This document shows, in pieces, positions 44,318 through 55,206 of a stretch of 64,000 nt of DNA (position 1 is the first letter of the stretch; each line of letters begins with the position of its first letter). This stretch comes from Epinephelus fuscoguttatus (lineage: Eukaryota > Chordata > Actinopteri > Perciformes > Serranidae). The notes beneath the pieces are model-generated. The model was not told the DNA's origin. It did no database searches and saw only the letters and a program-made list of their open reading frames with translations. The position numbers and the translations under genes were made by a program. Location: assembly GCF_011397635.1 (NCBI RefSeq), contig NC_064757.1, positions 29,893,839 to 29,957,838 of the forward strand, in the 5' to 3' direction.

Positions 44318-45137
44318 TTACACACGTTTGCTTATCCTCTTGTATACAATGTTGCCAAGAGTCATAGTCTGAGGGGAGAAAAAAAAAAGAAATTATAAAG
44401 CTGAAGAGTCTTGCAACAGTGAATTGCAGAAATTAGATTTGTCTACTCACATTGGCAATCGTGTTCCCATCCACCAGTTCTGTGACGGATTCGATTCCCT
44501 TCAGGGAGACCTTCAGCTTGTTGCCATCACGATGAACCACCCCCTTTTATAGAGGCAGATTAGAGGTTAATTTTTAAATCAGGAAGTTGTGCAATTCTTG
44601 ACCAGTGTTCAGTAATTTTTTTTTGGGGGGGGGGGGGGGGTCATCTTTTAAATGAATCACTAAATTTAGTATCAGCTCTTACCTTGGCCTTCTCCCCAGT
44701 GAGGGTCTCCAGCTCTGCCTCCTTTCCAATGGTGAAGGTGTTGACGATGACCTTTGAGCCAGTGGTGATGGTCACTTTGAAGTCGTCACCATTCTCCTCA
44801 ATCTCAGAGATGCTCTTAATGTCTTTGCCTTTCTGGATGAGCTCATCAGGGATACCTTAAGGTAGAGAAGCAACTGCGTAAGAAAACTTAATGTTGCAAT
44901 TCCTTAGCTGACAGTTTGACAAGTTGGCTGATTGTGTAATTGCCAAAACTTTCCATGTTCCAACTTTGTCAGTGAACAGCCTAGTAACAAACACTCTAAA
45001 AAAACTACAGTATAAACACTTCTAAAGATACTGATTTTAAAACATTTATCAAAGAAAGTTTAATTCTTACCAACGGCCTTCATGAAAGGCTCAAAGTTCT
45101 CCTGAGACTCCAGCTGGTACTTTCCAGAGAAAGACAT
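44318..45137 (-). CDS. fabp1: FABP1, liver-type fatty acid-binding protein
   Basis: Small cytosolic beta-barrel lipid carrier of liver and intestine that binds fatty acids and bile acids. Four exons on the minus strand: 45137-45071 (67 nt), 44855-44683 (173 nt), 44543-44451 (93 nt) and 44368-44318. This is the standard four-exon FABP layout. The product is 127 residues, the usual FABP1 length: it begins [20 protein letters not shown], continues [20 protein letters not shown], and ends [16 protein letters not shown]. The [12 protein letters not shown] and SVTEL blocks and the C-terminal KRISKR distinguish FABP1 from other FABPs. It is convergent with SMYD1, 2.3 kb away, the same pair as on human chromosome 2. 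Fish have several fabp1 copies; which one this is was not decided. Confidence 0.97.
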
Positions 45138-45182
45138 GGTTGCAGACAGAGAAGGTAAGAGTGAGAAGTGGCTTGCTGCCTG

Positions 45183-45189
45183 TTTTATA
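45183..45189 (-). promoter_or_regulatory. fabp1: FABP1 TATA box
   Basis: TATAAAA on the minus strand, 46 bp upstream of the start codon. This predicts a transcription start about 30 bp downstream and a 5' UTR near 20 nt, typical of compact FABP promoters. Confidence 0.75.
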
Positions 45190-45207
45190 CTCTCACACTG
45201 GCAGTAC

Positions 45208-45220
45208 TGCAATCATTAAC
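45208..45220 (-). promoter_or_regulatory. fabp1: HNF1-like site in the FABP1 promoter
   Basis: The plus-strand 13-mer TGCAATCATTAAC matches the HNF1 palindrome GTTAATNATTAAC at 10 of 12 defined positions, with a perfect ATTAAC half. It lies about 20 bp upstream of the TATA box. HNF1-alpha is an established activator of liver FABP in mammals. Binding here is inferred. Confidence 0.5.
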
Positions 45221-46347
45221 CCCAGGTGTCTCAAATTAAGGCAACTCCAGCCCACTTCAAGATCCACCACAACAGATAAGAGAGAGATAAAAGAGGTGCA
45301 GGGTGACGAGACTGAAGTTAGACAACCATTAACACAGAGGTGAAAATAGTGTGTGCAGTATTTTGAAGTCAAAATGCTGGTCACTTGTGGTTCATGCGTG
45401 GAAAAAGAATGTAATGATCTCATTCAGAGTCACACGAACATCTGATGACACTGCACGAATCGAACCTCTAAAAGCTGCTGAGTGGACACACTGCTCAGGT
45501 TTGCTTTCTTTCCTTCCTCCACTTTCTGTTCCTTCTTTTCATCCTTTCTCTCTGCTTTCCCCCTTTTGTTTTTCCTTTAGCCAATTCTTTCATAACTCCC
45601 CTTCTGTCCTGTTCTAAATTCTTATATACTAAGTTTTTCTTGTCTTTTTTCGGTGCACCTTTATGTGAAATAATATCTAAGATGGAGTTTTACAGAAGAC
45701 ATTTTTTGTCTTTGAGAGCTGAATGTCATACTTTTTAAAGTTTGCCTGCAAGCAATCGAGGTATATCAGGGGAAACATTTTCCCTTACTTTGTCTATAAC
45801 AGAGAAAACACAGATAACATTTTGAAAAGAAAAAAATGAATTAAGGTTTCATATATTCGTGCAAAAAAAAAAGGATAAAAACTTTATAAAAATCAGATAA
45901 AGGTTGCTCTTCATTCGAGGTTAACAACTGGCAGTTTTCCACCACAACGTTCCTGTTACTTTCACAGTGCTCCTGCTCTAATATACACATTTAAGATACA
46001 CACATATAATTGTATACTTTATTATATGTTTTATACTTCATAACAAGGTTTTCCAGCTGGCACCAGACATCTCTATGACTTCAGAAAGGCATTGGACTCT
46101 TACGTCAGAACAGAAGCTCTAAAAAATGTAATTATTCTACGCCAAGATGCGATTAGCATGAGACATTTGAAAGATGTTGGATTTTGGTTACTTAACAATA
46201 CAGCTACAAAGCCTGCAAAATATTAGTGTCATCTGTGGTCAGTATTTTTATTTTTATTTTTTTGTAATTTACTTTTTTATTGGAATTTAACATTAAACTT
46301 AAACTGTATGCGTACATCAGATGTTCGATAAAATACATTAAAATAGA

Positions 46348-46380
46348 AAAAATAAATAAATAAATAAATAAATAAATAAA
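46348..46380. repeat. (AAAT)n microsatellite
   Basis: About eight AAAT units followed by an A-rich run to 46400. Confidence 0.9.
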
Positions 46381-47017
46381 ATAATACAAAAAAAAAAAAA
46401 TAACAAGGGAAAAGTTTGAACAGTTAGGGAGCGATCTTTCCTTACAATATACTCAATGATTTGAAAAAATAAAATCAGGCCTATGGGGTTTTACATAACT
46501 GACCCATTTTTGTCGTCAGAATTTTATGTAAAATCGACTTTGGCATCACATATCCTGACATTCAATTTGGTTACCTGACTAAATTCATCTTATATTTAGC
46601 CAAATATCAACGTCTAATGGCGTTAGTGGCCGGCTGGGTTTAGCACTGACATATGTCTTCATTTAGCTGGTGAATAGTGACTTCATAACCTCATTACAAA
46701 GGTACTTTACTCAGGTGATCAGGGCACTATTTAAGATAAGATATCTAAAAAAATAGATAGCTCTCACAGAGCAGACTGAGATACAACAAAATGATGGAGA
46801 CAAGCATATATGTCAATAATCTGTCATCAGTGTTTCCCAGTGATAATTCTTCAATCTGCTGTGTTTATATTTCATTTGTTCACTGTTCACCTCGAGCACT
46901 GAACTAGAGCTGATTACTATGAAGTACAAAAAATTGATCAAAGGTGAGTGATGACCGTACAAGATAACCGTCGTAGCTGTTGCAACAGTGACATTGTGTC
47001 ACCGGTGTTGCCACGAA

Positions 47018-47019
<2 letters not shown>

Positions 47020-47068
<49 letters not shown>

Positions 47069-47080
47069 CATCATCATCAT
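47020..47080. repeat. (AC)n plus (ATC)n compound microsatellite
   Basis: About 24 AC units (47020-47067) pass directly into four ATC/TCA units. Confidence 0.95.
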
Positions 47081-47353
47081 GTGAGGATCCTTTGGATTCA
47101 CACAGAGGACAGATACAGGATTATGCAAAGCTGAACATCTGACAAGATAAAGATGGCTGTGGGCTTTGTACATTTGGTGATAGTAGAATATAGTGTAACA
47201 CTGCAGCCTGATAAGCTTTATGCTGACTTGTTCTTTCCCGTATAGCGAAAATCATTTAGAGGGTTTGAAACTGTCTACACTCAGTGAAGTTTTTATGAGT
47301 TTCAGTCCGTAGAATAATACAAAAAAACCCAACAACATATACTCTCTCAAAAC

Positions 47354-47359
47354 TTTATT
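47354..47359 (-). terminator. Isotocin polyadenylation signal (AATAAA)
   Basis: AATAAA on the minus strand, about 195 bp after the isotocin stop codon. Confidence 0.55.
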
Positions 47360-47554
47360 TCAACATGCAGATATCTGGATGACCACTGTCAGTATTCATC
47401 CCTATTTTCATACATAAAAATATATTGACAAAGGCACTCTACAGAAGGGGAAAATGACAAACATAGATATACAGCTATATGAACTACAACTACAAGTCCC
47501 ATGTTGACTCTACGGCTGAAGAGTTTCCCATGAGACCTCTGCGCCAGGAGCAGC

Positions 47555-49682
47555 TCATTGGTGAACTCTATGAGGAGAAGTGTGACCGGCCAGATGCAGG
47601 AGCCTGAGGATGATGTCACCGGGGTCGCTGCCTTCGAATTGGCTGGTTTGGTCGTCTCCTTCCTCCTCGATGAGGCAGGATTGGTCTGTGGTGCAGCTCT
47701 CTGTGACAGGGTTTGACAAAAACAAATAAAGGAGGAGTTAGCAACATGGTAGTATGTTACTGCAACGATACACTTTACGATGTGTTGTTATCAGGTTTTG
47801 TGACCATGAACCTTATTAGTGCAAGAGGGCAAATGATCCCAGCACAGTTCACAGTGATGGAAGTAGCAGTATGCTGCCTTTCTAAGTGCACTTTACACCG
47901 ACAAGAGATATTGCATTTGAAAATATGAGTGTCTCTAATAGAAATCAAACCTCTAATTCTGGCAGCATCAGTAAAATAATATATTAAAATGTATCTCAAC
48001 TTGTTGTGATCAAACATTTCTTGACAGAGAAACAGCAATCTTCACCTTTTAGCTAAATGAAAGATTATAATAGAATAGAAAGACACTAGAAAATCACATA
48101 AATAAATCAAATTACATAGATTACGAGTACATTTATTCAGCTCTGAGGTATCAGTATTTTACTTCTACTCCACCACAATTCAGAGAGAAATACTGTACTT
48201 ATTTTATGCAACTACATTTATTTGACAACTATAGTTACTCTTACTTTACCTATAATGAGCATATACAATAAAATGCATTGTTATATAGAATAATGGAGCC
48301 ATTTTGCCTGCATAATACTTTTACTTTTACACTGTAAATACATTTGGCAGCAACACTAACACCTCTGTAGTGTTACTTAAGTAAAGTTTTGTATGCATGA
48401 CTTTTATTTTGACGAAGATTTTGCTAAATGCTCTGAATTCTTCTTCCAGTGTACTAAAGACTTGACTGACCTGCATCACAGCAGAGTCCTGAAGCAGCGC
48501 AGCGTCCTCCCTCAGATCCACAAGGTCTCCCTCCGGCCTGGCAGGGGGTGAGCAGGTAGTTCTCCTCCATGCAGTGAGCTGTTTCCGGGGAGCCCAGCAA
48601 GCAGCCGAGGCCCTCCCCGCAGCAGATGCTAGGGCCGAAGCAGCGGCCCCTGTCTCCGGGGCCACAGGACATGCACTGGTGGAAGAAATTGTTATTGTCT
48701 GTTTAGTTCTTCTAAATGAAATGTCATATTTGTATTCCCTTTTTTCTGTCTGCATGACAATTTCAGTCCAAACTTTTATCTACAACTGTTCTAGGAGGTA
48801 CGTTGACATGTCACCAACAACTGTATATTTAATGTTATTTTACTATGGACCGTTTCATTGCTATTCTGTTGCTAGGGCAACAACTTTGGTCCCTGTTTAC
48901 TTCCTGTCAGCTTCTGCATTAACATACATTCAAACAGGACCCATTTAGAATGTTCATGTTGTCTGGTTTGAAACGGTCTATAGTTATTTCTATAAATGTT
49001 TTCCATTATTCTTCTCTTCTATTGCATGTCTGTCTGTCCTGGAAGTGGTATCTCTCCTCTGTTGCTCCTCTTAACATTTCTTCCTTTAGCTTTCATCCCT
49101 GTCAAAGGGTTTTTTGTGTGTGAGTTGTTCCTTATAAAAATCAAAGATGTAAGGATAAAGGGTATGGTATACTGTAAAGATAACAATCTCAGAACCCAGT
49201 CTGCGGAAGATAAGCCTCTGGGGGACACAGCCAATATTTCGGAAGACCTCGGGTAGCCAGAGTGCACCCATCACATTGACCTACCCCTATAAAAAGATGC
49301 CTGCATATGAATGCAGATACACTTTTCAAAAAAAGCTAAAATAAAGCTGAATTGTCATCAACTGATAGCCGATTCAGCCAATGCTTTCCACCTCTCCACA
49401 CGGACTGTTTATCTGCCACTCAAATGTGTTTGGTCAATACTATTCAGACTACAAATGCAAATGTAAACCAGAATACCAACACTAAAATCTTTTCCGTTGT
49501 GTAAAACTCTTTGAATCTATTAAACATTTGTCAGTTTGCAAAGAAAAGTTAAAGCAGCTCACCTTGCGCAGAGGAGCATCCATGATGGACCTCTTCCCAC
49601 CGATAGGACAGTTAGAGATGTAACACGCTGAACATACAGAAAGGAGAAAAAATAGGCACGCGGACACAGCAGCTCCGGTCAT
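47555..49682 (-). CDS. oxt: Isotocin-neurophysin precursor (fish oxytocin homologue)
   Basis: Prepro-neurohormone of hypothalamic neurons. Three coding exons on the minus strand: 49682-49563, 48675-48471 and 47700-47555, phases 0 and 1, GT-AG borders. The product is 156 residues. Signal peptide 1-19; isotocin CYISNCPIG at 20-28; Gly29 as amide donor; dibasic Lys30-Arg31 cleavage site; then neurophysin with 14 cysteines, from [20 protein letters not shown] to [10 protein letters not shown] leucine-rich copeptin-like tail ([16 protein letters not shown]) closes it. The exon plan (hormone with the neurophysin start; neurophysin core; neurophysin end and tail) is that of all vasopressin/oxytocin-family genes. 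Ser4 and Ile8 identify isotocin and exclude vasotocin. The vasotocin gene was not found in the window. Confidence 0.97.
48122..48312. repeat. Dispersed fish repeat in isotocin intron 2
   Basis: Phrases such as TATTTTACTTCTACTCCACC, AGAGAGAAATACTGTACTTA and ACTTTTACTTTTACACTGTA place it with the family at 25584-25800, 56378-56522 and 61062-61440. Confidence 0.5.
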
Positions 49683-49693
49683 TTCTACTGAGA

Positions 49694-49799
49694 GAGTGAA
49701 AGAAAGAAGCTAGTTAATGCCCAAACATGCAAAACAAAAGGTCCACTGAGCACAAAATATAAGATAGACATACAAATCTGCAGAAATAAACCTCACCTG
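49694..49799 (-). other. Possible isotocin 5' UTR intron
   Basis: On the minus strand a donor-like CAACAG|GTGAGG lies near 49796 and an acceptor-like CTCTCTCAG lies 6 bp before the ATG at 49682. The TATA box lies about 210 bp from the ATG, which would make an unspliced 5' UTR rather long. An intron of about 105 bp is possible, but unsupported by protein evidence. Confidence 0.35.
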
Positions 49800-49887
49800 T
49801 TGCTTAATCTCTTTTTGAGCAGGAGTGAGAAGTGTTGAGTTCAGATGCTCCTTGATGCTTCTTCTGTTCTTGGTTCCTCACACATGT

Positions 49888-49895
49888 CTTATATA
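49888..49895 (-). promoter_or_regulatory. oxt: Isotocin TATA box
   Basis: TATATAAG on the minus strand, about 206 bp upstream of the start codon and just outside the candidate untranslated exon. No better TATA is seen between it and the ATG. Confidence 0.55.
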
Positions 49896-50670
49896 CTTCC
49901 AGAGCTTCTTCTGAGAGTGACACAGAAACCCAAAAGCCACTTAGAGATCTTTAATGAGCCACGTTTTACTTACTGTCACCTCCGGAAATGAAGCTGACCA
50001 CTGGGCAGCGCGGGTCAAAAGGGCCAGGCAGCTCTGCGGCCTGGTTTGCGTCTTGCTATTGAGAATCATTACAGAAGGGCTTGTTGTGCGTGACCGTGCA
50101 TGCTAGAGATGACGGGAAAGTCAGAGAGGTCAGGAAGTGAATGGGGAGATTTAATTATTCAGTGCATAAGTGGACACGAGTGTAGTACAACTTTGATCAG
50201 CTTTTATTAAAGAAAAAAAGAAGGAGGTACATTATAAGCGGTCTTCTTTATCAAAGGAACAGTTCATTCCCAAACCAAAATGCATGTTTTTCCTCTTACT
50301 TGTAGTGCTATTTATTAATCTAGATTGTTTTGGTGTGAGTTGCTGAGAGGTGAGGATATTAACCGTGGAGATGTCTGCCTTCTCTCCAATATAATGGAAC
50401 TAGGTGGCACTCCTCTTGCTGTCATCAACCAGTTACTCAAGATAATCCACAGACCTTGTTGTGAGGAATTTCATATAGGAACTATTTTCTTCCTACTGAA
50501 GTACACCCGCTAACTGTATCACGGCAGAGAAGGACATGTGCATCTACTCATGAAAGGCTCCTGCTCATGACAGCATGAGATGTAGACATTAATGGAGTCC
50601 TCCTTGGCTGAGCTGTACTGTTAGCTAGCTCAGTTGACATAAAAGTGCTCACAACAAGCTCTTTGGCTTG

Positions 50671-50765
50671 GGGAGCCCATTAGCTCACCTGGTAGAGCAG
50701 GCGCCCCATGCACAAAATCCTTGTCCTTGCCACAGTGGCCTTGGGCTCAGTTCCAACCTACAGCC
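50671..50765 (+). mobile_element. tRNA-derived SINE head or tRNA-like pseudogene
   Basis: TTAGCTCACCTGGTAGAGCA is a good RNA polymerase III A box in tRNA context. It is followed by GCGCCCCATG and, about 50 nt later, by a B box-like GCTCAGTTCCAACCTACAG. The anticodon arm and acceptor stem do not close into a normal tRNA, and the B box lacks the TTCGA core. I read it as the 5' head of a SINE or a tRNA-like relic, not a working tRNA gene. Confidence 0.6.
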
Positions 50766-51352
50766 CTTTGATTCAACCCATATTTAACCAGGTAAGTCCT
50801 GTTAAGATCAACGATTTCTTTTACAAGGGAGACCTGGCCAAGACAGCAGCACACAAAAAGTTTCAGCCAAACAACCACACAATAAAAAAAACATAAAAGG
50901 CACACATGTTGAAATATTACAACACCTACCCACAAAGACAAGACCCAACCAACTCATTCATCTTAGCACTTATGAGAGCTTTTAAATCAGGTAGAGAGAC
51001 CGATTCATGTAGTTTCAAACCTCTTTGAAGGTTCTTCCAAGTGAGAGGAGCACAGCACATAAAAGCTTTCTTTCCCTGCATAAGGAACAGACAATAAAAC
51101 TAAATCTTCAGATCGCAGACTATAATTACTGTCAGATATCTGTTGAGTCAAAGTGCAAATGCATGAAGGGAGTTTAACCAGTTTGGCTTTATAAATGAAC
51201 AAATACCAGTGACTGAGCCTACCCAAAGCATTCTCAGGCCAGATGAGATATATATTCCCTCCAACATGTCCTGGGTCTACTCTATATATTCTGGGCGTCC
51301 TACTACTTGGATGTGCCCGGAAAACCTCCAACAGGAGGCGCCAAGGAGGTGC
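50766..51352. repeat. Unidentified interspersed repeat inside the split foldback element
   Basis: Contains AACCAGGTAAGTCCTGTTAA and TTTACAAGGGAGACCTGGCC at the left and GTGCCCGGAAAACCTCCAAC at the right. These are phrases I recognise from dispersed fish repeats. It may be a single SINE/LINE body following the tRNA-like head or several insertions. No coding motif is seen. Confidence 0.45.
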
Positions 51353-51636
51353 CATTTAGATCTATTATAAAGGAGAAAAGGCAGACATCTCTACAGCCAA
51401 TAGCTTTAACACTCAGCAACACATACCAGAACAATCTAGATTGAGAAATAGCACTACAGGTAAGAGAGAAAATATGTATTTTGATTTTACGGTGAACTGT
51501 CCCTTTAAGTATCTTTTCACTACAGTTGGGGGGGAAAGTGGAAAAAGTTAAAGGTTATGAGAAGTAGTTCATCTTTGAACCTCGGCCTGCTGAGCCTGAT
51601 GTTTGTGAACAAACATGAAAAAAATGGACACGTGGA

Positions 51637-51660
51637 CACACACACACACACACACACACG
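51637..51660. repeat. Short (CA)n run
   Basis: Twelve CA units, then CGCC. Confidence 0.85.
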
Positions 51661-51699
51661 CCTACAAATATCCCTTTCTATAAATAAAATCCTTAATTC

Positions 51700-52740
51700 C
51701 TCACAGGAATTGACGCACACATTGTCTAGGTCTGAGGTTAATTGGACTCATGAGCTAATTAACACAGCTAATGATCGACCACAGCCCATTAAAGACAGTT
51801 TCACCGTTCCAATGATATGAGCTCAATTACTGCTGCTCCCTCCTGATCCACTAACTGCCACCTCATCTCAATTAAAAATAAGTTCATAATCGTCTTTGTT
51901 CCACAACTTCTGTTCCAAAAGGGAGGACTGGGACATTCAGACGTGGACTGACATTATTCTATCTAGATTTCACTCTCACAGACAGATCATAAAACATAAC
52001 TGCAGTCACCATGTGAGGACAAATGAGACAAGTTGTTGTCATGAAGTGGTGTCAAGTGTCAGTCAGACAATGGGCCACTCTTGCCTCCTAGTGGCTGTGT
52101 GGACACATTTAACCTGTGTATGAGTTCATTTTTCATTATCTGACGCTGTTTCATCTGTCATGCTTTTACAGGAGGTAGACACAAGAACATGAACACTTGG
52201 TATCCAGTCTGTTATAACACTACTACAAACAAGGCTCCAAAATGACCACTTAAAGAGAAGAAAGAAATACAATCTGAGCAATAAAAGCTCACAGAGGTGG
52301 TGTTTGTTGTTTGACTTTTCCTACTGTGTCTTTTCTTTTTGCTGGATTAGTGGTTATGTTATAGTGCACAAACCCTGATAAATGCTAAGCACATAACTGA
52401 CTAACTATAAACTGTATCTGCTGGAACCCAAAATGCTTCAATATCTTTAATTAAGATAGTTATAGGAGTTAAAATCCTTCCATATTTCAGCAAAAAACAT
52501 AAAAGATTTTTATTAATTTTCACATGTGAATTCAGTCATTCATAGCATGCATTTCTTTGTGCTGTACAAAGTGAAAGAGCTGGGATCATCCCCCATCGCC
52601 ACATACCACTTCACAGCTGTTAAACATTCAAACTGCATTGTTTTCTTGTGCAACATCAGATCTCGCCATTCCTCCAAAAGCTGTGCAAATCCCTATTTCA
52701 TAGAGAAATGGAGATGTCTATCTAGTGTTTCCTTATTTTT
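51700..52740. other. Non-coding interval upstream of the ZNF366 candidate 5' exon
   Basis: No gene, repeat structure or strong signal is recognised on either strand. Confidence 0.4.
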
Positions 52741-52746
52741 CTGCAG

Positions 52747-53012
52747 GAAGGCACTAGGCTTGTTGACTTCCTCTCCCCTCCCTTCCTTCCTTCTCTCCGA
52801 AGGTACTCATCTGAAAAATGAGAACAAAGTGATTGTTCCTGTTCTCTTTCTTAAGTCACTTCAAATGCTATCCGTGGACGGGCGGCTCATTGTCAGGAGA
52901 GTTGCAGTGCGAGCAGGAGGGAGAGAAACGCAGGTACAGGTACAACGGCAGCAGCTGCAGCAACACTTCAGCCAACAGCATCACAGAAAACACACTCTGC
53001 TACACTCAACTG
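52747..53012 (+). other. Possible 5' exon of ZNF366
   Basis: Two good acceptors, TTTTTCTGCAG ending at 52746 and CTCTTTCTTAAG ending at 52855, and a strong donor (CAACTG|GTAAGT) at 53012/53013 frame a less AT-rich block. It precedes the first recognised ZNF366 coding exon by 3.5 kb on the same strand. From 52856 on all three frames are open, and the frame joining to the ZNF366 ATG also stays open. No similarity to a known protein was recognised. It may be an untranslated exon, part of the N-terminus, or nothing. Confidence 0.3.
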
Positions 53013-53844
53013 GTAAGTTCCACACACACTCACACACACACTCACACATTCTCACACACACACAGACTTCGCTGCAGCCTTGCACAAACACACTTACATG
53101 GCACTGGCTGGCATATGAGGAGGGGCTTCTGTTTTTAATGGATTGTTTGGAATGCATGGTGTGGCAAAGTTTAGCCCGGGGTCTCTGCACAGTGCACCTT
53201 GATTGGGAGAAGTGAAGAGGATACAGTAAAAGAGCAGGATCATATCCAGGAGAGTGTTTGAAGCTGGCCGAAAGGGAAACATTGATTTCAGTAACATCTT
53301 TGGAAGAGGCAGAATAACATTCTTCTTGCATTCTGCATGTGGTTTACGCTTTCTATATATCACTAATAACTAAATTACATCCAAATACTTGTAATGTCCC
53401 TGTGTACTTCTATCATTTAGTGATGTTTAGCAATATTCCCTGTTTTAGAGAGTGTGCTGTGCTGCTTTTAAGTTTGCAAAGTATGTTTTTGCAGGAACAA
53501 AATGACACTTTGAATTACATAAATGTGAATGTATTTGTAATCTCTGCACTGATCTTCATCTCATCTTCCTGAACTTCTTCATCCTCACTTGCTGCTATTA
53601 TCTTTTCCACATGCAACATGACTTAGAGGTGATTCAGTCATATTATGCTGTCTGCAGGTGTGTGAGTCTGGATGTTAGAGCTAAAATAGACAGTCACTCG
53701 ACAGAAAATGATGTATTCTGGTCATGGATTAAGACGTTTTTCAGTGAAAACACCTAAATATTGTGTATTGCAGCTGTTAGATTATCAAAATTTAGTTCTT
53801 TTCTTCTACTTTTAGCAGGGATAAAACATGTAACTGGCAAAACA

Positions 53845-54575
53845 GCTGCAACGATTCATCAATTTGTTGTCAACTAATGGCCAACTTATTTGACAATCAG
53901 TTCATTGGTTTGAGTAATTTATTAAAAAAAAAAGTAAAACATTCCAGCTTCTTAAATGTGAATATTTTCTAATTTCTTTACTCTGCTATGACGGTAAACT
54001 GAGGTTGTGGAGAAAACAAGACATCTGGGGACGTCATCTTAGGCTTTGAGAAACACGGATTGAAGTTTTTCAGCATTTTTTGACATTTTAGAGACCAAAC
54101 AACTAATCAGTTAATCAGGAAAATGATCAACAGATTAATCAACAGTGAAATTATCTTTAGTTGCAGTCCTACAAGTGGTAATATGTGTATTTTATGTTTG
54201 TTACTATAAAGAATGAGTAGCTGCAGCATCTGCAATAGCCAACAGGAGCAGCAGACAATTGAGCTGCAACGATTAATCAGTTAGTTGCCAAGTATTAAAT
54301 AAATCACAAACTTATTTAATAATAAATTAATTGGTTAAAGTAACTTTTAAGTCAAAACACAGTCAAACATTTCTGACTCCAGCATTTTAAATGTGAACAT
54401 TTTCTGGTTTCTTTACTCCTCACTGAATATCTTTGGGTTTGAAGACGTCAACTTATGCTTTGGGAAACAGTTATTGACATTTTTTAAATAATTTTTTCAC
54501 ATTTTATGAAAAAACTCATCGATTAATTCAGAAAATAATCAACAGTGAAACTAATCATGACTTGCAGCTTTAGCA
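53845..54575 (+). repeat. Two near-adjacent copies of the GCTGCAACGATTAATC repeat
   Basis: Copy one (53845-54175) and copy two (54258-54575) share in order: GCTGCAACGATT, AACTTATTT, AATGTGAA.ATTTTCT, TTTCTTTACTC, GACGTCA, CTTTG.GAAACA, and a closing ATCAACAGTGAAA...TTGCAG. The ends are inverted relative to each other. This is a common fish non-autonomous element. Other copies lie at 26229-26550 (opposite strand) and weakly at 6258-6540. Confidence 0.65.
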
Positions 54576-54599
54576 GACAGTAAAGTAGAACTATAGTGG

Positions 54600-55149
54600 T
54601 CATGCTACAGTGGATTGATATGGATCTCAGCAGTTCTCATTGATAATCACTGAGCTATTTACAGGAATAGAACAGATATGTACAATAGTGCTAAGCACAT
54701 TTAGATGTCATGCAGAAGTAAGACAGTTCCCCTCTGAGTATCATCATCTTTTCACCCATGACCATCATCTTCACTAAAGTATGCACAAAGACTGCAGTGG
54801 GCATGTTGTTTATAGCTACAAGACATCTCAACATATCACAGTTTTAAGCTTATCAGTTATTTAATCTCCCTCAGACTTTGGGCTGCTCGCAGAGATACAG
54901 ATTCAAACATCACGTAGCACTATCAGCAGAGGACAAAAGGGGAAGTTCTTCCTGGCTATCAGTGCAAAAAAACAAAAAGATGAACAGAGGAGAGAAAAAA
55001 AGACATGGAGAAGCGAAAAGTGTGCGGGAGGTAGAGGTGCACATTTCACAGATAACTTCCTACTTTCAGGAGAGGGGGAGATCTGTGAGAAAGAAAGAAG
55101 TGAAAGGTTTCACGTTGAACACTGAAAGGTGTGGGTGTCGACACAAGAC

Positions 55150-55206
<57 letters not shown>

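Larger units (their letters stand above)
45424..47353. other. Non-coding interval between FABP1 and isotocin
   Basis: No gene is recognised. It contains a TAAA-type run at 46348-46380 with poly-A after it, and an (AC)n run at 47020-47067 followed by ATC repeats. No clear transposon is seen. Confidence 0.4.
50253..51508. mobile_element. Foldback element split by younger insertions
   Basis: The left piece (50253-50670) and the right piece (51353-51508) match the two arms of the 34922-35690 foldback element. The outer ends are AAAGGAACAGTTCATTCCC on the left and, inverted, TTAAAGGGACAGTTCACCG on the right. Shared inner phrases are CTTCTCTCCAATATAATGGA, ACTCAAGATAATCCACAGAC and CAATCTAGATTG. The middle (50671-51352) is foreign: a tRNA-like head followed by other repeat sequence. 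Confidence 0.75.

Noticed and set aside
47555-49682. Vasotocin instead of isotocin
   Set aside because: The nonapeptide reads CYISNCPIG, with Ser4 and Ile8 of isotocin; vasotocin would have Gln4 and Arg8.
50671-50765. Functional tRNA gene
   Set aside because: The stems do not close, the B box lacks the TTCGA core, and the sequence lies within a repeat insertion.
52526-53215. A 229-residue plus-strand open frame
   Set aside because: Runs through a (CA)-rich segment, has no recognisable domain, and ignores the strong splice sites within it. Probably chance.
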